Notes: generated from the sequence alone by a model not told the origin. DNA of 64,000 nucleotides from VXPQ01 sp965117025 (GCA_965117025.1 OZ220746.1:2356001-2420000), one strand, 5' to 3'; shown: positions 36,222-45,173, numbered from the stretch's first letter. Translations and numbers: made by a program.

Positions 36222-36530
36222 CTACTTCATAAGCGTCATCAGGCCCGTACGCACCTGCCCTGAGGCTTCGAGACGGTAGAGATAGGTTCCGCTGGGCAGA
36301 GACGCTCCGTCGAATACGGAGGCGTGTTTTCCTGCATGCTGCACGCCGCTCGGAAGGTTCCCGGCGTCGAAGCGAGCGCGGTGCGTGCCGGCGTGCAACT
36401 CCTCCTGGACAAGACGAGTCACCTCTTTGCCCAACACATCGTATACGACGAGCTATACCATGGCATCCCCGGGCAGATCGAACAGTATCTCCGTAGACGG
36501 ATTGAAGGGATTGAGAAAATTTTGTCGAAG
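36222..36530 (-). pseudogene. chimeric T9SS sorting-domain fragment with a premature stop
   Basis: The minus strand reads LRQNFLNPFNPSTEILFDLPGDAMV, a TAG at 36455-36453, then LVVYDVLGKEVTRLVQEELHAGTHRARFDAGNLPSGV. This half matches the sorting domain of the protein at 37088-40537. It then switches to QHAGKHASVFDGASLPSGTYLYRLEASGQVRTGLMTLMK, which matches the sorting domain at 34312. The join falls at a shared 'ggcgt', so two domains recombined. The stop and missing upstream part make it non-functional. Confidence 0.8.
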
Positions 36531-36585
36531 AGAAAATTAACCCGAAAGCTCCCTGTAGTATTTGTATATAAGTATACAATTTCCC

Positions 36586-37071
36586 TTAAAAGTGTATCCC
36601 AAATTTAAGATTCGGTATTACAATTTCACTGGTTATCGCTATATCTGCTTCCAATGTATATCTAGAAGAATGTGAAAATTTTCTTGTAACGCCTAATAAA
36701 ACGCCCGCAACAGATTCAGTCTCATCAATACCTCCAGCTGCTATCTCAAACCCGATATAAGGGCTCCATGTATTTTTTGAAAAAAGATTATAACGTTCAG
36801 TAAAGCGTATATATACGGGATTCAGAACAATAATACTCTGTAATGGATTATATCGAAGGCTTACATGTAATGAAGGAATTCCAGTGACGAGAAATAAAAT
36901 ATCAATAGCAGAAACATAAACTCCGAATTCCATGTCTTTTATTATCGGTTTGGTGATTTGCACAGAAACAGAATCGGTTTGGGCTTCTGCTTTACCCGTT
37001 GAGAAAAGCATGACTAACAACAGCACACAGGTATGTGCTGGAAAAGAGATGTATCTACGTAAATTCCGCAT
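36586..37071 (-). CDS. hypothetical exported protein, probable small outer-membrane barrel
   Basis: This protein of 161 residues has a signal peptide (MRNLRRYISFPAHTCVLLLVMLFSTGKAEAQ) and then alternating strands (DMEFGVYVSAIDILFLV, SLHVSLRYNPLQSIIVLNPVYIRF, WSPYIGFEIAAGG, YTLEADIAITSE) ending NLKFGIHF, with the terminal Phe usual for outer-membrane barrels. I do not recognise a family. The gene is visibly AT-rich compared with the rest of the window and lies 16 bp downstream of the heparinase-like T9SS gene, so it may be co-transcribed. It may be foreign. Confidence 0.65.
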   Translation of the reverse strand: MRNLRRYISFPAHTCVLLLVMLFSTGKAEAQTDSVSVQITKPIIKDMEFGVYVSAIDILFLVTGIPSLHVSLRYNPLQSIIVLNPVYIRFTERYNLFSKNTWSPYIGFEIAAGGIDETESVAGVLLGVTRKFSHSSRYTLEADIAITSEIVIPNLKFGIHF

Positions 37072-37087
37072 ATTCGGTGTGATTCTT

Positions 37088-40000
37088 CTATTTTAGGAGT
37101 GTCATTCGGTGCGTACTGTGAAAATCGCCAGCCCGTATCCTGTAGAAGTAGACGCCGCTCGGAAGATTCCCGGCGTCGAAGCGAGCGCGGTGCGTGCCAG
37201 CGCGCAACTCCTCCTGGAGGAGACGAGTTACCTCTCTGCCCAGCACATCGTATACGATGAGTGATACCATCGCATCTTCCGGGAGATCGAAAAGTATCTC
37301 CGTAGAAGGATTGAAAGGATTGGGAAAATTTTGCCGGAGCGCATACGTTTCGGGAATATCCTGATCGGCCTCAAGCAAATCCGCATCCGATGAAAGCATT
37401 TCCTTGGTATCCGAGTTTTTCTTGCCGTTTGGATCCGTTGGACACGAACCTTCCGTAGATGATAGAACACGTACCTCCCATTCACTTGAAACCACAGACT
37501 GCCGGGGAGAAGAACTGTCCATTACCTGGACCCGGATCTTGAAGTTTTCCCCGTTGTATCCCCCATAGTCAATGGTCCGGGTAGCTCCTACATTATTCCA
37601 GGCATTGCATTCAGGGGCTCTGGCTCGGTCACAGATTCGATAGGATGACCAGGAATACGAATAAGGGGGCTTGCCGCCGGATGACGACGCAACGAAATGC
37701 CCGGTGGAGGTTCCGGAGTCAATACAAGTAGGCCCTGAAGCTGAGATGCGCAACTGAGATTTTTCCAGGTTCAACTGAAAAGATGGATCAACACTCCATA
37801 CTTCATTCTGCTGGGTGAGTCTCACAAAGCCATAATTCAGATTAGCTGGCAGTTCCACATAGAAAGAATCGGCTTCGGTGATGGGAAAATGTAATATTCC
37901 CCCAGAAGCCGAATTGGCCGGATCAACATAATATTCGGCAGACCGCGCCGCGACAACATCCACAGTGCTACTGTCACGCAGCCAAGTATAATATTGCCAT
38001 GCTCTATTACCTTCGCTAGGTAGGTCATTATTTTCTCGTGCACGCTTGTTAGGATCTCCTGCATTGGCATGAGGACGGATCAAGGCAACTGTAGTAAAAT
38101 ATTTTTTAGAATCTCCATTGGGAAGGCTATCATTACCACGCAGCACCATTTTTTTTATAGGAATTCCGACACCTTTAGCAGAGCCAGAAATGTACGACTC
38201 TCTAATTTGATCTGATTGGATAACGTCGTAACGCATTCGTTCGACAGTAAAAGGTTGAATATAAAGCCTATGACTTGTATTATGTGAAGGTGACAAAGAA
38301 TTTTCGGATATATAAAGATTAGTCCATTGTCGAGCGACAGCGTCTCCAGAATAAGTCACATCCAATACAGTATTCGAATTGCCGTGATAATACATTTTGT
38401 ACCAATTTGTACGATTATCAACTCGACTAATTGCATTGATATCTACTATATAAGGGTATTCTTCATCGCGGATAAAAAGTACATTCCGATAGTATTTCCC
38501 GAAAACATGATATCCACTGGCTCCAAGATTTGTAATTGTTGCCTTGGCTTTCAGGCCTATTTGTGCGGAGAGTAAATCAATATTCTCGTGAGTTTGCCGG
38601 TATATTTCATTAATATCTTGATGTTCCGAATGTATACGATGACCACTAAGTCGATTATAGAACGGAGATCGGACACCGCCATTATTATTAGTCCACTGCG
38701 GTGCGTCTGGTGAAAGTGTCATCACATTGTGATCCGTATAATTATTCCAGGTACTTCGATCCCAAGCATCGGGGAAACCAGGATATGGCTTATCATAACC
38801 CGAATCGACGAGATACGAAAGATTGTCCACGTAATATAGCAGCTGCATCTGATCTCCCTGTTCGTGCCCTTCGCCTCTTTCAATGGCGTCACCACTCTCG
38901 CCGTTGAGCAGAATGTAATGTGTACGCCCACCTATTTCTCTTCTGATTACAACCTCTTGGCGTGCGTAGTCTGACGCGGGGACATTGTTGCTGCCGCCAT
39001 CGCCACTTTGTCTGTTTGCGAATGTGTTGCCGACAACTTCGTCGAGTGGATTAGAAGACGGTATAGAGGCATTGGGGATAGCAATTTCAACAGGGTAGAG
39101 ATCTTTTCGAAAAGCGGACGAGTTTATTTTTTTGCCGATCCAGGCAAATTTATTTCCCACGGAACCCTCTCCATAAGCGCTACTCCAGCGAAGAGGACCG
39201 ATGTTATACATAATATGCTTGTGCCCGTCGTCCAATGGAGGCGTTTTGCCGTCCGGTGTGGAAATATCGGCTAGCCAATGGAGCGGTCGCAGAAGCCAGT
39301 CTTCTCTGAACGGGTCGTTGAATTCGTAACTGTGGATGACTGGCCTCTGGCTGAGTGGGTGTCGGTCGTCGATGCGCAAGAGCAAACTGTTTATACGTGC
39401 AGCGTGCCAGAACGGAATAACCTTGCTAAGGGTGATATGGAGGTAATAGGGGCCTTCTGCCCAGAAGTGTTTGCCATTGTCGGTTTGGTAGTGCCAATAC
39501 TTGTGCCGAAAGTTTGTACCGGCCTCTATACCGGCAGCCTCAAAGGCGCGCCTCAGAAATCTGCTCATGTCCGAACGTGTGTCCGACCAAGAAGAACCAA
39601 AAGGTATTGGCTCCTGCTGCCAAGCAAGCGTCGCATAGCCGATAGCCAACTGCATCGCCAAGGCGGCGTTACCGGGCTCCCCATCATATCTATTCCATAC
39701 AGCAATTCCCAACTTCTTAATATTATGCAATTCCTCCAACTTGTTAATCAAGATAGTGTACTCGTTTTTTAGATTAAATTTTTCACTTGATGACAGAAGG
39801 TTTGTTGAATTTCCGTTTGCATATTCGGCCGGATCATAATGCTTGTATGCATTTTCCAATGCCAGATAAAAATCCATAGCCCGGGCGACGCTTGTTACGG
39901 GCGTCGCCCAATGGACACCGTCGTCATGATGGTCAGTATTGATCATCCAACTCGTTGTGTTCAGAAGGGCCGTGCGGAACGAATCCACAGCCGCGGATGC

Positions 40001-40537
40001 CGACGGAAGCGTCGGATTTAAAGTGGTGGGGTCATAATCGTTATTATCAAGTACGTACGCAACCAGCGCCACAAAGCCCCTCGACTGCAAGCGGACAGTG
40101 TTACTCGATATGTTTCCAAGGCTTGTCGAAGGTGATAGCGATTCGTTGGATTTTTTAATAATCTTTTGAAAAATAGCTTTCATGGTTGAGTCAGCGCTGG
40201 GACTGTACACCTCTTCCAGTACCTGCTTAAGTCCATATCCTATATTGCAGTTGGTTTCACTGCTTTCAGTGCAGTCGAACCCGTTGAGGGATAGAGAAGG
40301 GTGTTTGATGGCGTGAGGAAGGTAACTGAGAAAGCGATCATTGCCCACCGTGTCGGGTGGCAGGCAGTCGATGACCACCGCTGTCTGGCTCTGCGCAATC
40401 GCAGGCTGAGCGGCAGAGGCGATCAGCAACAGCAAGAGCGCAGCGCTTCGCCCCGCGATGGCACAGCCGTGCCGTACGACGCATGCCGCCGCTGCGGGCG
40501 CAAGGAGAGCGTTTCTGATTACAGGGAAGAACTTCAT
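37088..40537 (-). CDS. heparinase-like T9SS-secreted protein (possible polysaccharide lyase)
   Basis: This protein of 1,149 residues starts at the ATG at 40537 (MKFFPVIRNALLAP...AAQPAIAQ, long signal peptide); frame extending to 40699 is a shadow of the decayed gene upstream. Residues 30-480 are mainly helical (EWFL-type segments such as KYWHYQTDNGKHFWAEGPYYLHITLSK). A beta-rich part follows, with EGHEQGDQMQLLYYVDNLSYLVDSGYDKPYPG and NYTDHNVMTLSPDAPQW, reminiscent of heparinase II/III-type lyases, where a His-rich loop precedes a 'lvDpG' strand. A late PKD/Ig-like domain (GKPPYSYSWSSY) and a full T9SS sorting domain (NFPNPFNPSTEILFDLP, LPSGVYFYRI, MTLLK) end the chain. The lyase role is inference. 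The gene is AT-rich compared with its neighbours, suggesting transfer. Confidence 0.72.
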   Translation of the reverse strand: MKFFPVIRNALLAPAAAACVVRHGCAIAGRSAALLLLLIASAAQPAIAQSQTAVVIDCLPPDTVGNDRFLSYLPHAIKHPSLSLNGFDCTESSETNCNIGYGLKQVLEEVYSPSADSTMKAIFQKIIKKSNESLSPSTSLGNISSNTVRLQSRGFVALVAYVLDNNDYDPTTLNPTLPSASAAVDSFRTALLNTTSWMINTDHHDDGVHWATPVTSVARAMDFYLALENAYKHYDPAEYANGNSTNLLSSSEKFNLKNEYTILINKLEELHNIKKLGIAVWNRYDGEPGNAALAMQLAIGYATLAWQQEPIPFGSSWSDTRSDMSRFLRRAFEAAGIEAGTNFRHKYWHYQTDNGKHFWAEGPYYLHITLSKVIPFWHAARINSLLLRIDDRHPLSQRPVIHSYEFNDPFREDWLLRPLHWLADISTPDGKTPPLDDGHKHIMYNIGPLRWSSAYGEGSVGNKFAWIGKKINSSAFRKDLYPVEIAIPNASIPSSNPLDEVVGNTFANRQSGDGGSNNVPASDYARQEVVIRREIGGRTHYILLNGESGDAIERGEGHEQGDQMQLLYYVDNLSYLVDSGYDKPYPGFPDAWDRSTWNNYTDHNVMTLSPDAPQWTNNNGGVRSPFYNRLSGHRIHSEHQDINEIYRQTHENIDLLSAQIGLKAKATITNLGASGYHVFGKYYRNVLFIRDEEYPYIVDINAISRVDNRTNWYKMYYHGNSNTVLDVTYSGDAVARQWTNLYISENSLSPSHNTSHRLYIQPFTVERMRYDVIQSDQIRESYISGSAKGVGIPIKKMVLRGNDSLPNGDSKKYFTTVALIRPHANAGDPNKRARENNDLPSEGNRAWQYYTWLRDSSTVDVVAARSAEYYVDPANSASGGILHFPITEADSFYVELPANLNYGFVRLTQQNEVWSVDPSFQLNLEKSQLRISASGPTCIDSGTSTGHFVASSSGGKPPYSYSWSSYRICDRARAPECNAWNNVGATRTIDYGGYNGENFKIRVQVMDSSSPRQSVVSSEWEVRVLSSTEGSCPTDPNGKKNSDTKEMLSSDADLLEADQDIPETYALRQNFPNPFNPSTEILFDLPEDAMVSLIVYDVLGREVTRLLQEELRAGTHRARFDAGNLPSGVYFYRIRAGDFHSTHRMTLLK

Positions 40538-40557
40538 GGCTTGGGTACTTCTGTCTT

Positions 40558-41001
40558 TTACGGATTCGGATAGGAGAGCGTGGCCGTGGCGGTGTCGTTG
40601 TCGGCGTCGGCGTCGGTCACCGTCACTTCGAGGTTCGTCGAGCGCGACAGCGTGAGCGAGAAGCTGCTTGCGGTTCTGCCTGAGGCCCACTCGGTGCATG
40701 GAGGCGCGGCCCTGTCGCCGGGTTCATCGACACCGCCGAGTAGCTCAGTGCGCTGCCGCTCGTCTCTCTGAAATAGGAGCGGACGCTGAAACGAACGAAC
40801 GAGTCGCCCTCGGATATGGTCTTGGTGGGAATACGGCCTGTGCTGTCCGGGAAGAGCCTCCGAAAAGAAGCTCCAGGATGTCCCGATATCGTCCGCAGCC
40901 GCCGGACTGCATTTTTCTGCACGGGCCGAAGCGCCAGTGAAATGCATTGCGCCCAGCGCAAACGCCAGAACCAGCGCATACCGCGCCGTCGTGGTAAACA
41001 T
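40558..41001 (-). pseudogene. decayed exported Ig/cadherin-like protein (two frameshifts)
   Basis: From the ATG at 41001 the minus strand has a clear signal peptide (MFTTTARYALVLAFALGAMHFTGASARAEK). The frame then shifts: TKTISEGDSFVRFSVRSYFRETSGSALSYSAVSMNPATG, a typical Ig-like repeat, is in another frame. The first frame regains sense at SLTLSRSTNLEVTVTDADADNDTATATLSYPNP. Read together these make one Ig-like domain of the FxxxxGxxLxYSAxS...VTVTATD kind. The gene ends 20 bp before the heparinase-like gene on the same strand. Confidence 0.65.
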
Positions 41002-41384
41002 ATCGATGCCTCTAAAAAACCTTTGGCGAACTGCAAAATGAATCATTCTGCCGGCGGCCGGGAAAAGGCCGAAAGCCTGAGAATCGTCGTGAAGCACAAA
41101 ATTTCGTCAATAATTGGCAAAATTCAAATGAGCATCACATGATTTATTATTATAAAACATGTTTTTATCATGAACTTCTGTAAAAAATGTATAAAACATC
41201 TTCGGAATGCTGGCGCCGGCGCGGCTCTGCGCTGAAATCGATCTGACCGAGGCGGTTGTGGATTTGGTAAAGCGGGGTGACAGAACGGCATGGCCTCGAC
41301 CATTTGCAAGGCTAACCGTTTGTCGCCTCGGTTATTTGCCGCCGGATTCCTGTCGTTTTCCTGCCGAATCGCTGGCGTTTTACA
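41002..41384. other. non-coding stretch upstream of the right tRNA repeat
   Basis: About 380 bp with an AT-rich core around 41100-41200 that probably holds the promoter of the decayed Ig-like gene. Short frames here have no support. I see no repeat or structured RNA. Confidence 0.4.
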
Positions 41385-41516
<132 letters not shown>

Positions 41517-41523
<7 letters not shown>

Positions 41524-41560
41524 GGAAATAGCCGGAAACGGCGATTCCGGGGCGTTTTTT
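41517..41560 (+). terminator. intrinsic terminator after the right tRNA-Arg
   Basis: ACGCCTCGGAA pairs with TTCCGGGGCGT (11 bp, one G-T) around a loop that itself contains gccg/cggc, followed by six T. The left tRNA copy has only the first seven bases of this stem. Confidence 0.85.
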
Positions 41561-41752
41561 GTTTGCGTCGGTTCGGCCCGTCAGGCGGAGGGTGATTTGC
41601 AGCGGGACGGGGCTTATTATACCCTTTCCAGAAAGGGCAATCCGATCGTCTATCCATGCCGTCTGTTTGCCGCGAAGTTCTCCTCCTTGATCCGGAGACT
41701 CCCTGCCGGGACGAACACCTGCGCGTTAGCCGGCCTGAATGATCGGGAAGAT

Positions 41753-42589
41753 ATGAGCGAAGAATACCGCCACGACCCGGTTTCGGCGATTGCAGAGGCA
41801 GAAGCGACGGGGGAAACCGCCGCCGTTTTCGCCGACATCCGCCAGACCATGCGGCTTCCGCTGGTCACGTCGATCTGGCGCACGCTCGCCGGTGTGGACG
41901 GGGGATTGTGCGCCGTCTGGGCGGCGGCGAAGCCGCTTTATGCGTCGGGCCAGCCCGATGCGGCGCTATTCAGGGTACTTGAGCGTGTCGTGCTGCCGGT
42001 ACCCGGCCCGCTCGTTCCCGGCCAACTGGACCGCGCGGGCATCCCGGCGGACGACCTGCCGGTGATCCGGGCGCTCCTCGATGCCTATAATCGCTCGAAC
42101 GGGTTGAACCTGATGGCGCTCACGAGCCTTGTCGTGGCGCCAGACGGACGGCCCGCGAACTATCCGGTCCCTCCTCCGCCATCGCCGTGGCCGACCTTGC
42201 CCCCGCTGCTTGCGCAGGACGACATGGCGGCGGATACATGGATCCTTCTCCATCATCTGAACCGCTTCGGCGCCACGCCCGACGAACCCGGTCTCGCCAC
42301 GCTCTGGCGACACCTTGCCCACTGGCCCGGCTTGCTCGCCGTCATTCATGCGGGCTTCGCGCCGCTCCAAAAAGACGGGACGATCCAGCGCTCGATCCGG
42401 CAGTTGCTGGCGGGAGCGCAAGCGGAGGGAGCCTCCCTTGCGCATCTTCGCCCGGAGCGCATCGATATGCCGGAGACGGCGCGGGCGATGGTCGCGCAGT
42501 ACGCGCGCCATCCGGGGCTCGTCGTCCGCATGGTCGCCATCGGCCACGGCCTCGCGCACTGGCTGCGGCAAGCGGAAAAGCAGGTTTGA
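41753..42589 (+). CDS. DehI-family 2-haloacid dehalogenase (group I)
   Basis: This 278-residue helical protein starts at the ATG at 41753 (MSEEYRHDPVSAIAEAEATGETAAVFADIRQTMRLPLVTSIWRTLAG); the frame is open to 41597. This opening, and the later NLMALTSLV and HLAHWPGLLAVIHAGFAPL, follow the DehI fold of two pseudo-repeats in group I D,L-2-haloacid dehalogenases. Those enzymes hydrolyse 2-halocarboxylic acids of either chirality by direct attack of water. It lies 36 bp before a HAD-type L-2-haloacid dehalogenase, which strengthens the call. Some DehI homologues are uncharacterised, so substrate is not assured. Confidence 0.75.
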   Translation: MSEEYRHDPVSAIAEAEATGETAAVFADIRQTMRLPLVTSIWRTLAGVDGGLCAVWAAAKPLYASGQPDAALFRVLERVVLPVPGPLVPGQLDRAGIPADDLPVIRALLDAYNRSNGLNLMALTSLVVAPDGRPANYPVPPPPSPWPTLPPLLAQDDMAADTWILLHHLNRFGATPDEPGLATLWRHLAHWPGLLAVIHAGFAPLQKDGTIQRSIRQLLAGAQAEGASLAHLRPERIDMPETARAMVAQYARHPGLVVRMVAIGHGLAHWLRQAEKQV

Positions 42590-42625
42590 TCAGCGTATCC
42601 TGTAGTCCGGGCATTCCATGAATCC

Positions 42626-43336
42626 ATGAATCTTTCCTCCGTAAAAGCGCTCACCTTCGATGTCTTCGGCACGGTCGTTGACTGGCGAAGCACCATCCTT
42701 CGCGAGGGCCGGGCGCTGGGCAAGCAGAAGGCACTGGAGGTGGACTGGGTGGAATTTGCCCATGCATGGCGGGCCGGATACGAGCCGTTCATGCACCGCG
42801 TTCGCACGGGCGAGCTGCCTTGGTTGAACATCGACGAACTCCATCGGATGATCCTGGACGAATTGCTGGTCCGGTTCCGGATCGAGGGGCTTGGCGAGGC
42901 GGAGAAAGATCATCTGAACCGCGTATGGCGCCGGCTCGATCCCTGGCCGGATGCCCGCGCAGGGCTGGCGCGGCTGCGCCGGCGTTTCCTCGTAGCCCCC
43001 CTCTCCAATGGGAACATCGCGCTCCTGACCCACATGGCGAAACGGGCCGACCTGCGATGGGATTGTATCCTCTCCTCGGAGCTGGCGCATCGTTACAAGC
43101 CCGACCCGGAGGTCTACCTGACGGCGGCCCGGTTGCTCGGCCTCCGTCCACAGCAGGTGATGATGGTCGCCGCCCACAATGCTGATCTGCTGGCGGCGCA
43201 GGCAGTGGGATTCCGCACTGCCTTCGTCTATCGAACCCGGGAATACGGCCCAAGCCAAACGACGGACCTCGCTCCGGATCCCTCGGTGGATGTGATCGCC
43301 AGGGATTTCGAGGATCTCGCAGATCAGATTGCCTGA
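42626..43336 (+). CDS. HAD-superfamily 2-haloacid dehalogenase, type II
   Basis: This 236-residue HAD hydrolase has the nucleophile Asp12 in LTFDVFGTVVDWR, the form specific to type II haloacid dehalogenases. The later motifs are motif II Ser in APLSNGN, Lys in HRYKPDPEVYLTAARLLG and Asp in MVAAHNADLLAAQAVGFRTAFVYRTREYGP. It should convert L-2-haloacids to D-2-hydroxyacids through an Asp ester. It is directly downstream of a DehI-type enzyme, so the pair forms a putative halocarboxylate-degradation operon with two unrelated mechanisms. It converges with the lipoprotein gene, with 23 bp between stops. Confidence 0.88.
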   Translation: MNLSSVKALTFDVFGTVVDWRSTILREGRALGKQKALEVDWVEFAHAWRAGYEPFMHRVRTGELPWLNIDELHRMILDELLVRFRIEGLGEAEKDHLNRVWRRLDPWPDARAGLARLRRRFLVAPLSNGNIALLTHMAKRADLRWDCILSSELAHRYKPDPEVYLTAARLLGLRPQQVMMVAAHNADLLAAQAVGFRTAFVYRTREYGPSQTTDLAPDPSVDVIARDFEDLADQIA

Positions 43337-43359
43337 ATCCGGATCAACATACGTCTCAT

Positions 43360-44031
43360 TCAAAGCGAAGCGATGGACCGGAGATGCGGTACGCTTGCGA
43401 TGATTGCCGGGCGATCTTTCCCTCTGTAGCGCACCCCATCGTCCGTATGGCGGAGCCACTGCTCCGCGTTCCATATCGCTGCATTGGCCGTCGTTCGGAT
43501 ATATGCTTCCGTCCAGTAGCCATCCAGCAAATGCAGCGCCTCCAGAATCATGTCCGCGTTGGGAGCTTCTATGGACATCAGCATGTCCGTGAAATATCCG
43601 ACCGCTTCCGGGGAGGCGTTGCCGTCATGGAGCAAATGATTCAGCAGCTCGGGCGCCACGAATTCTATTACATACGATGGAATCGCTTCATCCCCTGCAA
43701 TCACTTCATCTTCGATAGCTTTCTCGATGAGGTTCCGGACACCCTTGTACAATTCCTCTGCAGAAATTACATCCTCTGTGTACCGCTTTTCAAGCTCCCA
43801 CACCGGCAGCATCACGGTCTCAAAAGTACGAACACGTTGTGCCCTCGCTTCCTCGAATCTGGCTTTTTCCGCCTCCGTGGAGAACGTCAGCTCCCCGGCA
43901 TTGAAGGAAGAGGCGTCTGAGGACCCTGTGGGGTTATTGTCGCAACCCCCAAGAAGCGCCAGCGCCAGGATCGGCAGGTACACGGTCCGGGCAAGAGAGC
44001 TGAACAGAAGTCTTTGCATGCGTTTGTTCAT
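43360..44031 (-). CDS. hypothetical lipoprotein
   Basis: This 223-residue lipoprotein starts at the ATG at 44031 (MNKRMQRLLFSSLARTVYLPILALALLGGC, with GGGGAGG just upstream); the frame runs to 44196 without support. After the acylated Cys comes DNNPTGSSDASSFN and a largely helical domain (EAEKARFEEARAQRVRTFE, MLPVWELEKRYTEDVISAEELYKGVRNLIEKAIEDEV). No family is recognised. It is divergent from the LysR-transporter unit. Confidence 0.7.
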   Translation of the reverse strand: MNKRMQRLLFSSLARTVYLPILALALLGGCDNNPTGSSDASSFNAGELTFSTEAEKARFEEARAQRVRTFETVMLPVWELEKRYTEDVISAEELYKGVRNLIEKAIEDEVIAGDEAIPSYVIEFVAPELLNHLLHDGNASPEAVGYFTDMLMSIEAPNADMILEALHLLDGYWTEAYIRTTANAAIWNAEQWLRHTDDGVRYRGKDRPAIIASVPHLRSIASL

Positions 44032-44208
44032 ATGGCGTTTTCCTCCCCTTTCAAGGTGTATTCCGCTGGTTTGGGTTAGCGTTAGGGGGACTTTCGGGCC
44101 TGATTCAGGCCTTGGCTCGAGCGCGTACACATACTGATTATAAGGGATTGTATCCCGGGTTCCCAAACGAAAAAAGATTTCCATCGCCAGACCCATCTAT
44201 AGAATAAT

Positions 44209-44234
44209 TGCATAATAGACCCTATCTTTATGCA
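44209..44234. promoter_or_regulatory. inverted repeat upstream of the LysR gene, candidate autoregulatory site
   Basis: TGCATAA at 44209-44215 and TTATGCA at 44228-44234 form a 7-bp inverted repeat with a 12-bp spacer. A further TTTTTGCATA and a CATTTTTGCA follow before the GTG start at 44267. LysR-type regulators bind dyads with spacers of this size next to their own gene. The assignment is inference from position and symmetry. Confidence 0.4.
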
Positions 44235-44266
44235 GTTTTTGCATAGATCGCATTTTTGCACCTGTT

Positions 44267-45166
44267 GTGGACACCCAGCATATCCTTTCTTTCGTAGCCG
44301 CCGCCGAGGAAAAGAACTTCAGCCGGGCCGCCGAGCGGGTTTCCCTGACCCAGCCCACACTGAGTCGTCATATCCAGCGTCTCGAGGAAGAACTGGGCGT
44401 GGAGTTGTTCGACCGGAGCGGGCATGCCGTGGAGTTGACCGGGCCGGGCGCGGCGTTTTTGCAGGAAGCCCGGCGTACGCTCGATCAGGTGGAGATCGCC
44501 CGCCGAGAAGCGCAGCGGGCTGCGCACGGAGAGGTGGGCCGTCTCGTGGTCGGGTTCACAGGGTATGCGATGTATGGCGCGTTGCCCCGTTTTCTGCGCC
44601 GTTTCCGGGAACGTCACCCCCGCGTGGCGCTCACCCTGCGCGAAATGCAGACGCACGAACAACCGGATGCGCTCCGCCGCCGAACGATCTCCGTAGGGTT
44701 TACCGGCGCCTGTCCCGAAGATTTCGCTTCCGAGGTGGTGGCCCGCGAGGAGGTATTGCTGGCATTTCCGGCCCGTCACCCTCTTGCCGGCGCCTCCGAA
44801 ATCGCTTTGGCCGATCTGGCCGAAGAATCCTTCGTAATGGTGGCGCGGCCTTCCGAGCCGGAATTGTTTGACGGCCTCATCGATTTGTGCCGGCGGGCGG
44901 GATTCGGACCACGTGTTGCGCAGCGGGCAAACCGCATGGGCGTGGCGCTCGGTATGGTAGGCGCCGGACTGGGTGTGGCCTTTGTGCCTGCTTCCCTGCG
45001 GAATCGACCGGGTACGCAGGATGTGCGGTTCGTACCGCTTGCCGGTCCCGCACCCCATCTTCTGCTCAGAATGGTGTGGTCGGAAGACGATCCGGACCCT
45101 GTGCTTCGTCATTTTGTGGAAGCGGTTCGTTCCGTGCCGCCATCCGCGCCGTCCCCGTCCCTGTAA
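44267..45166 (+). CDS. LysR-family transcriptional regulator
   Basis: This protein of 299 residues starts at a GTG at 44267. Residues 1-60 are a winged helix-turn-helix (ILSFVAAAEEKNFSRAAERVSLTQPTLSRHIQRLEEELGVELFDR) and the rest is a periplasmic-binding-like effector domain (LVVGFTGYAMYGALPRFLRRFRERHPRVALTLREM, EVLLAFPARHPLAG, GVALGMVGAGLGVAFVPASLR). It is 7 bp before a sugar-porter gene on the same strand and probably controls it, or both are made from one autoregulated message. The effector is unknown. An inverted repeat lies just upstream. Confidence 0.92.
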   Translation: MDTQHILSFVAAAEEKNFSRAAERVSLTQPTLSRHIQRLEEELGVELFDRSGHAVELTGPGAAFLQEARRTLDQVEIARREAQRAAHGEVGRLVVGFTGYAMYGALPRFLRRFRERHPRVALTLREMQTHEQPDALRRRTISVGFTGACPEDFASEVVAREEVLLAFPARHPLAGASEIALADLAEESFVMVARPSEPELFDGLIDLCRRAGFGPRVAQRANRMGVALGMVGAGLGVAFVPASLRNRPGTQDVRFVPLAGPAPHLLLRMVWSEDDPDPVLRHFVEAVRSVPPSAPSPSL

Positions 45167-45173
45167 AGCCCGT

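Noticed and set aside
37228..37485. Short open frame on the minus strand within the heparinase-like gene (and others at 37837, 38327, 39278)
   Set aside because: They overlap a long recognised coding region and have no start context or family.
44973..45173. In-frame upstream extension of the sugar porter gene
   Set aside because: It lies within the LysR gene in another frame, and the porter N-terminus is complete from 45174.
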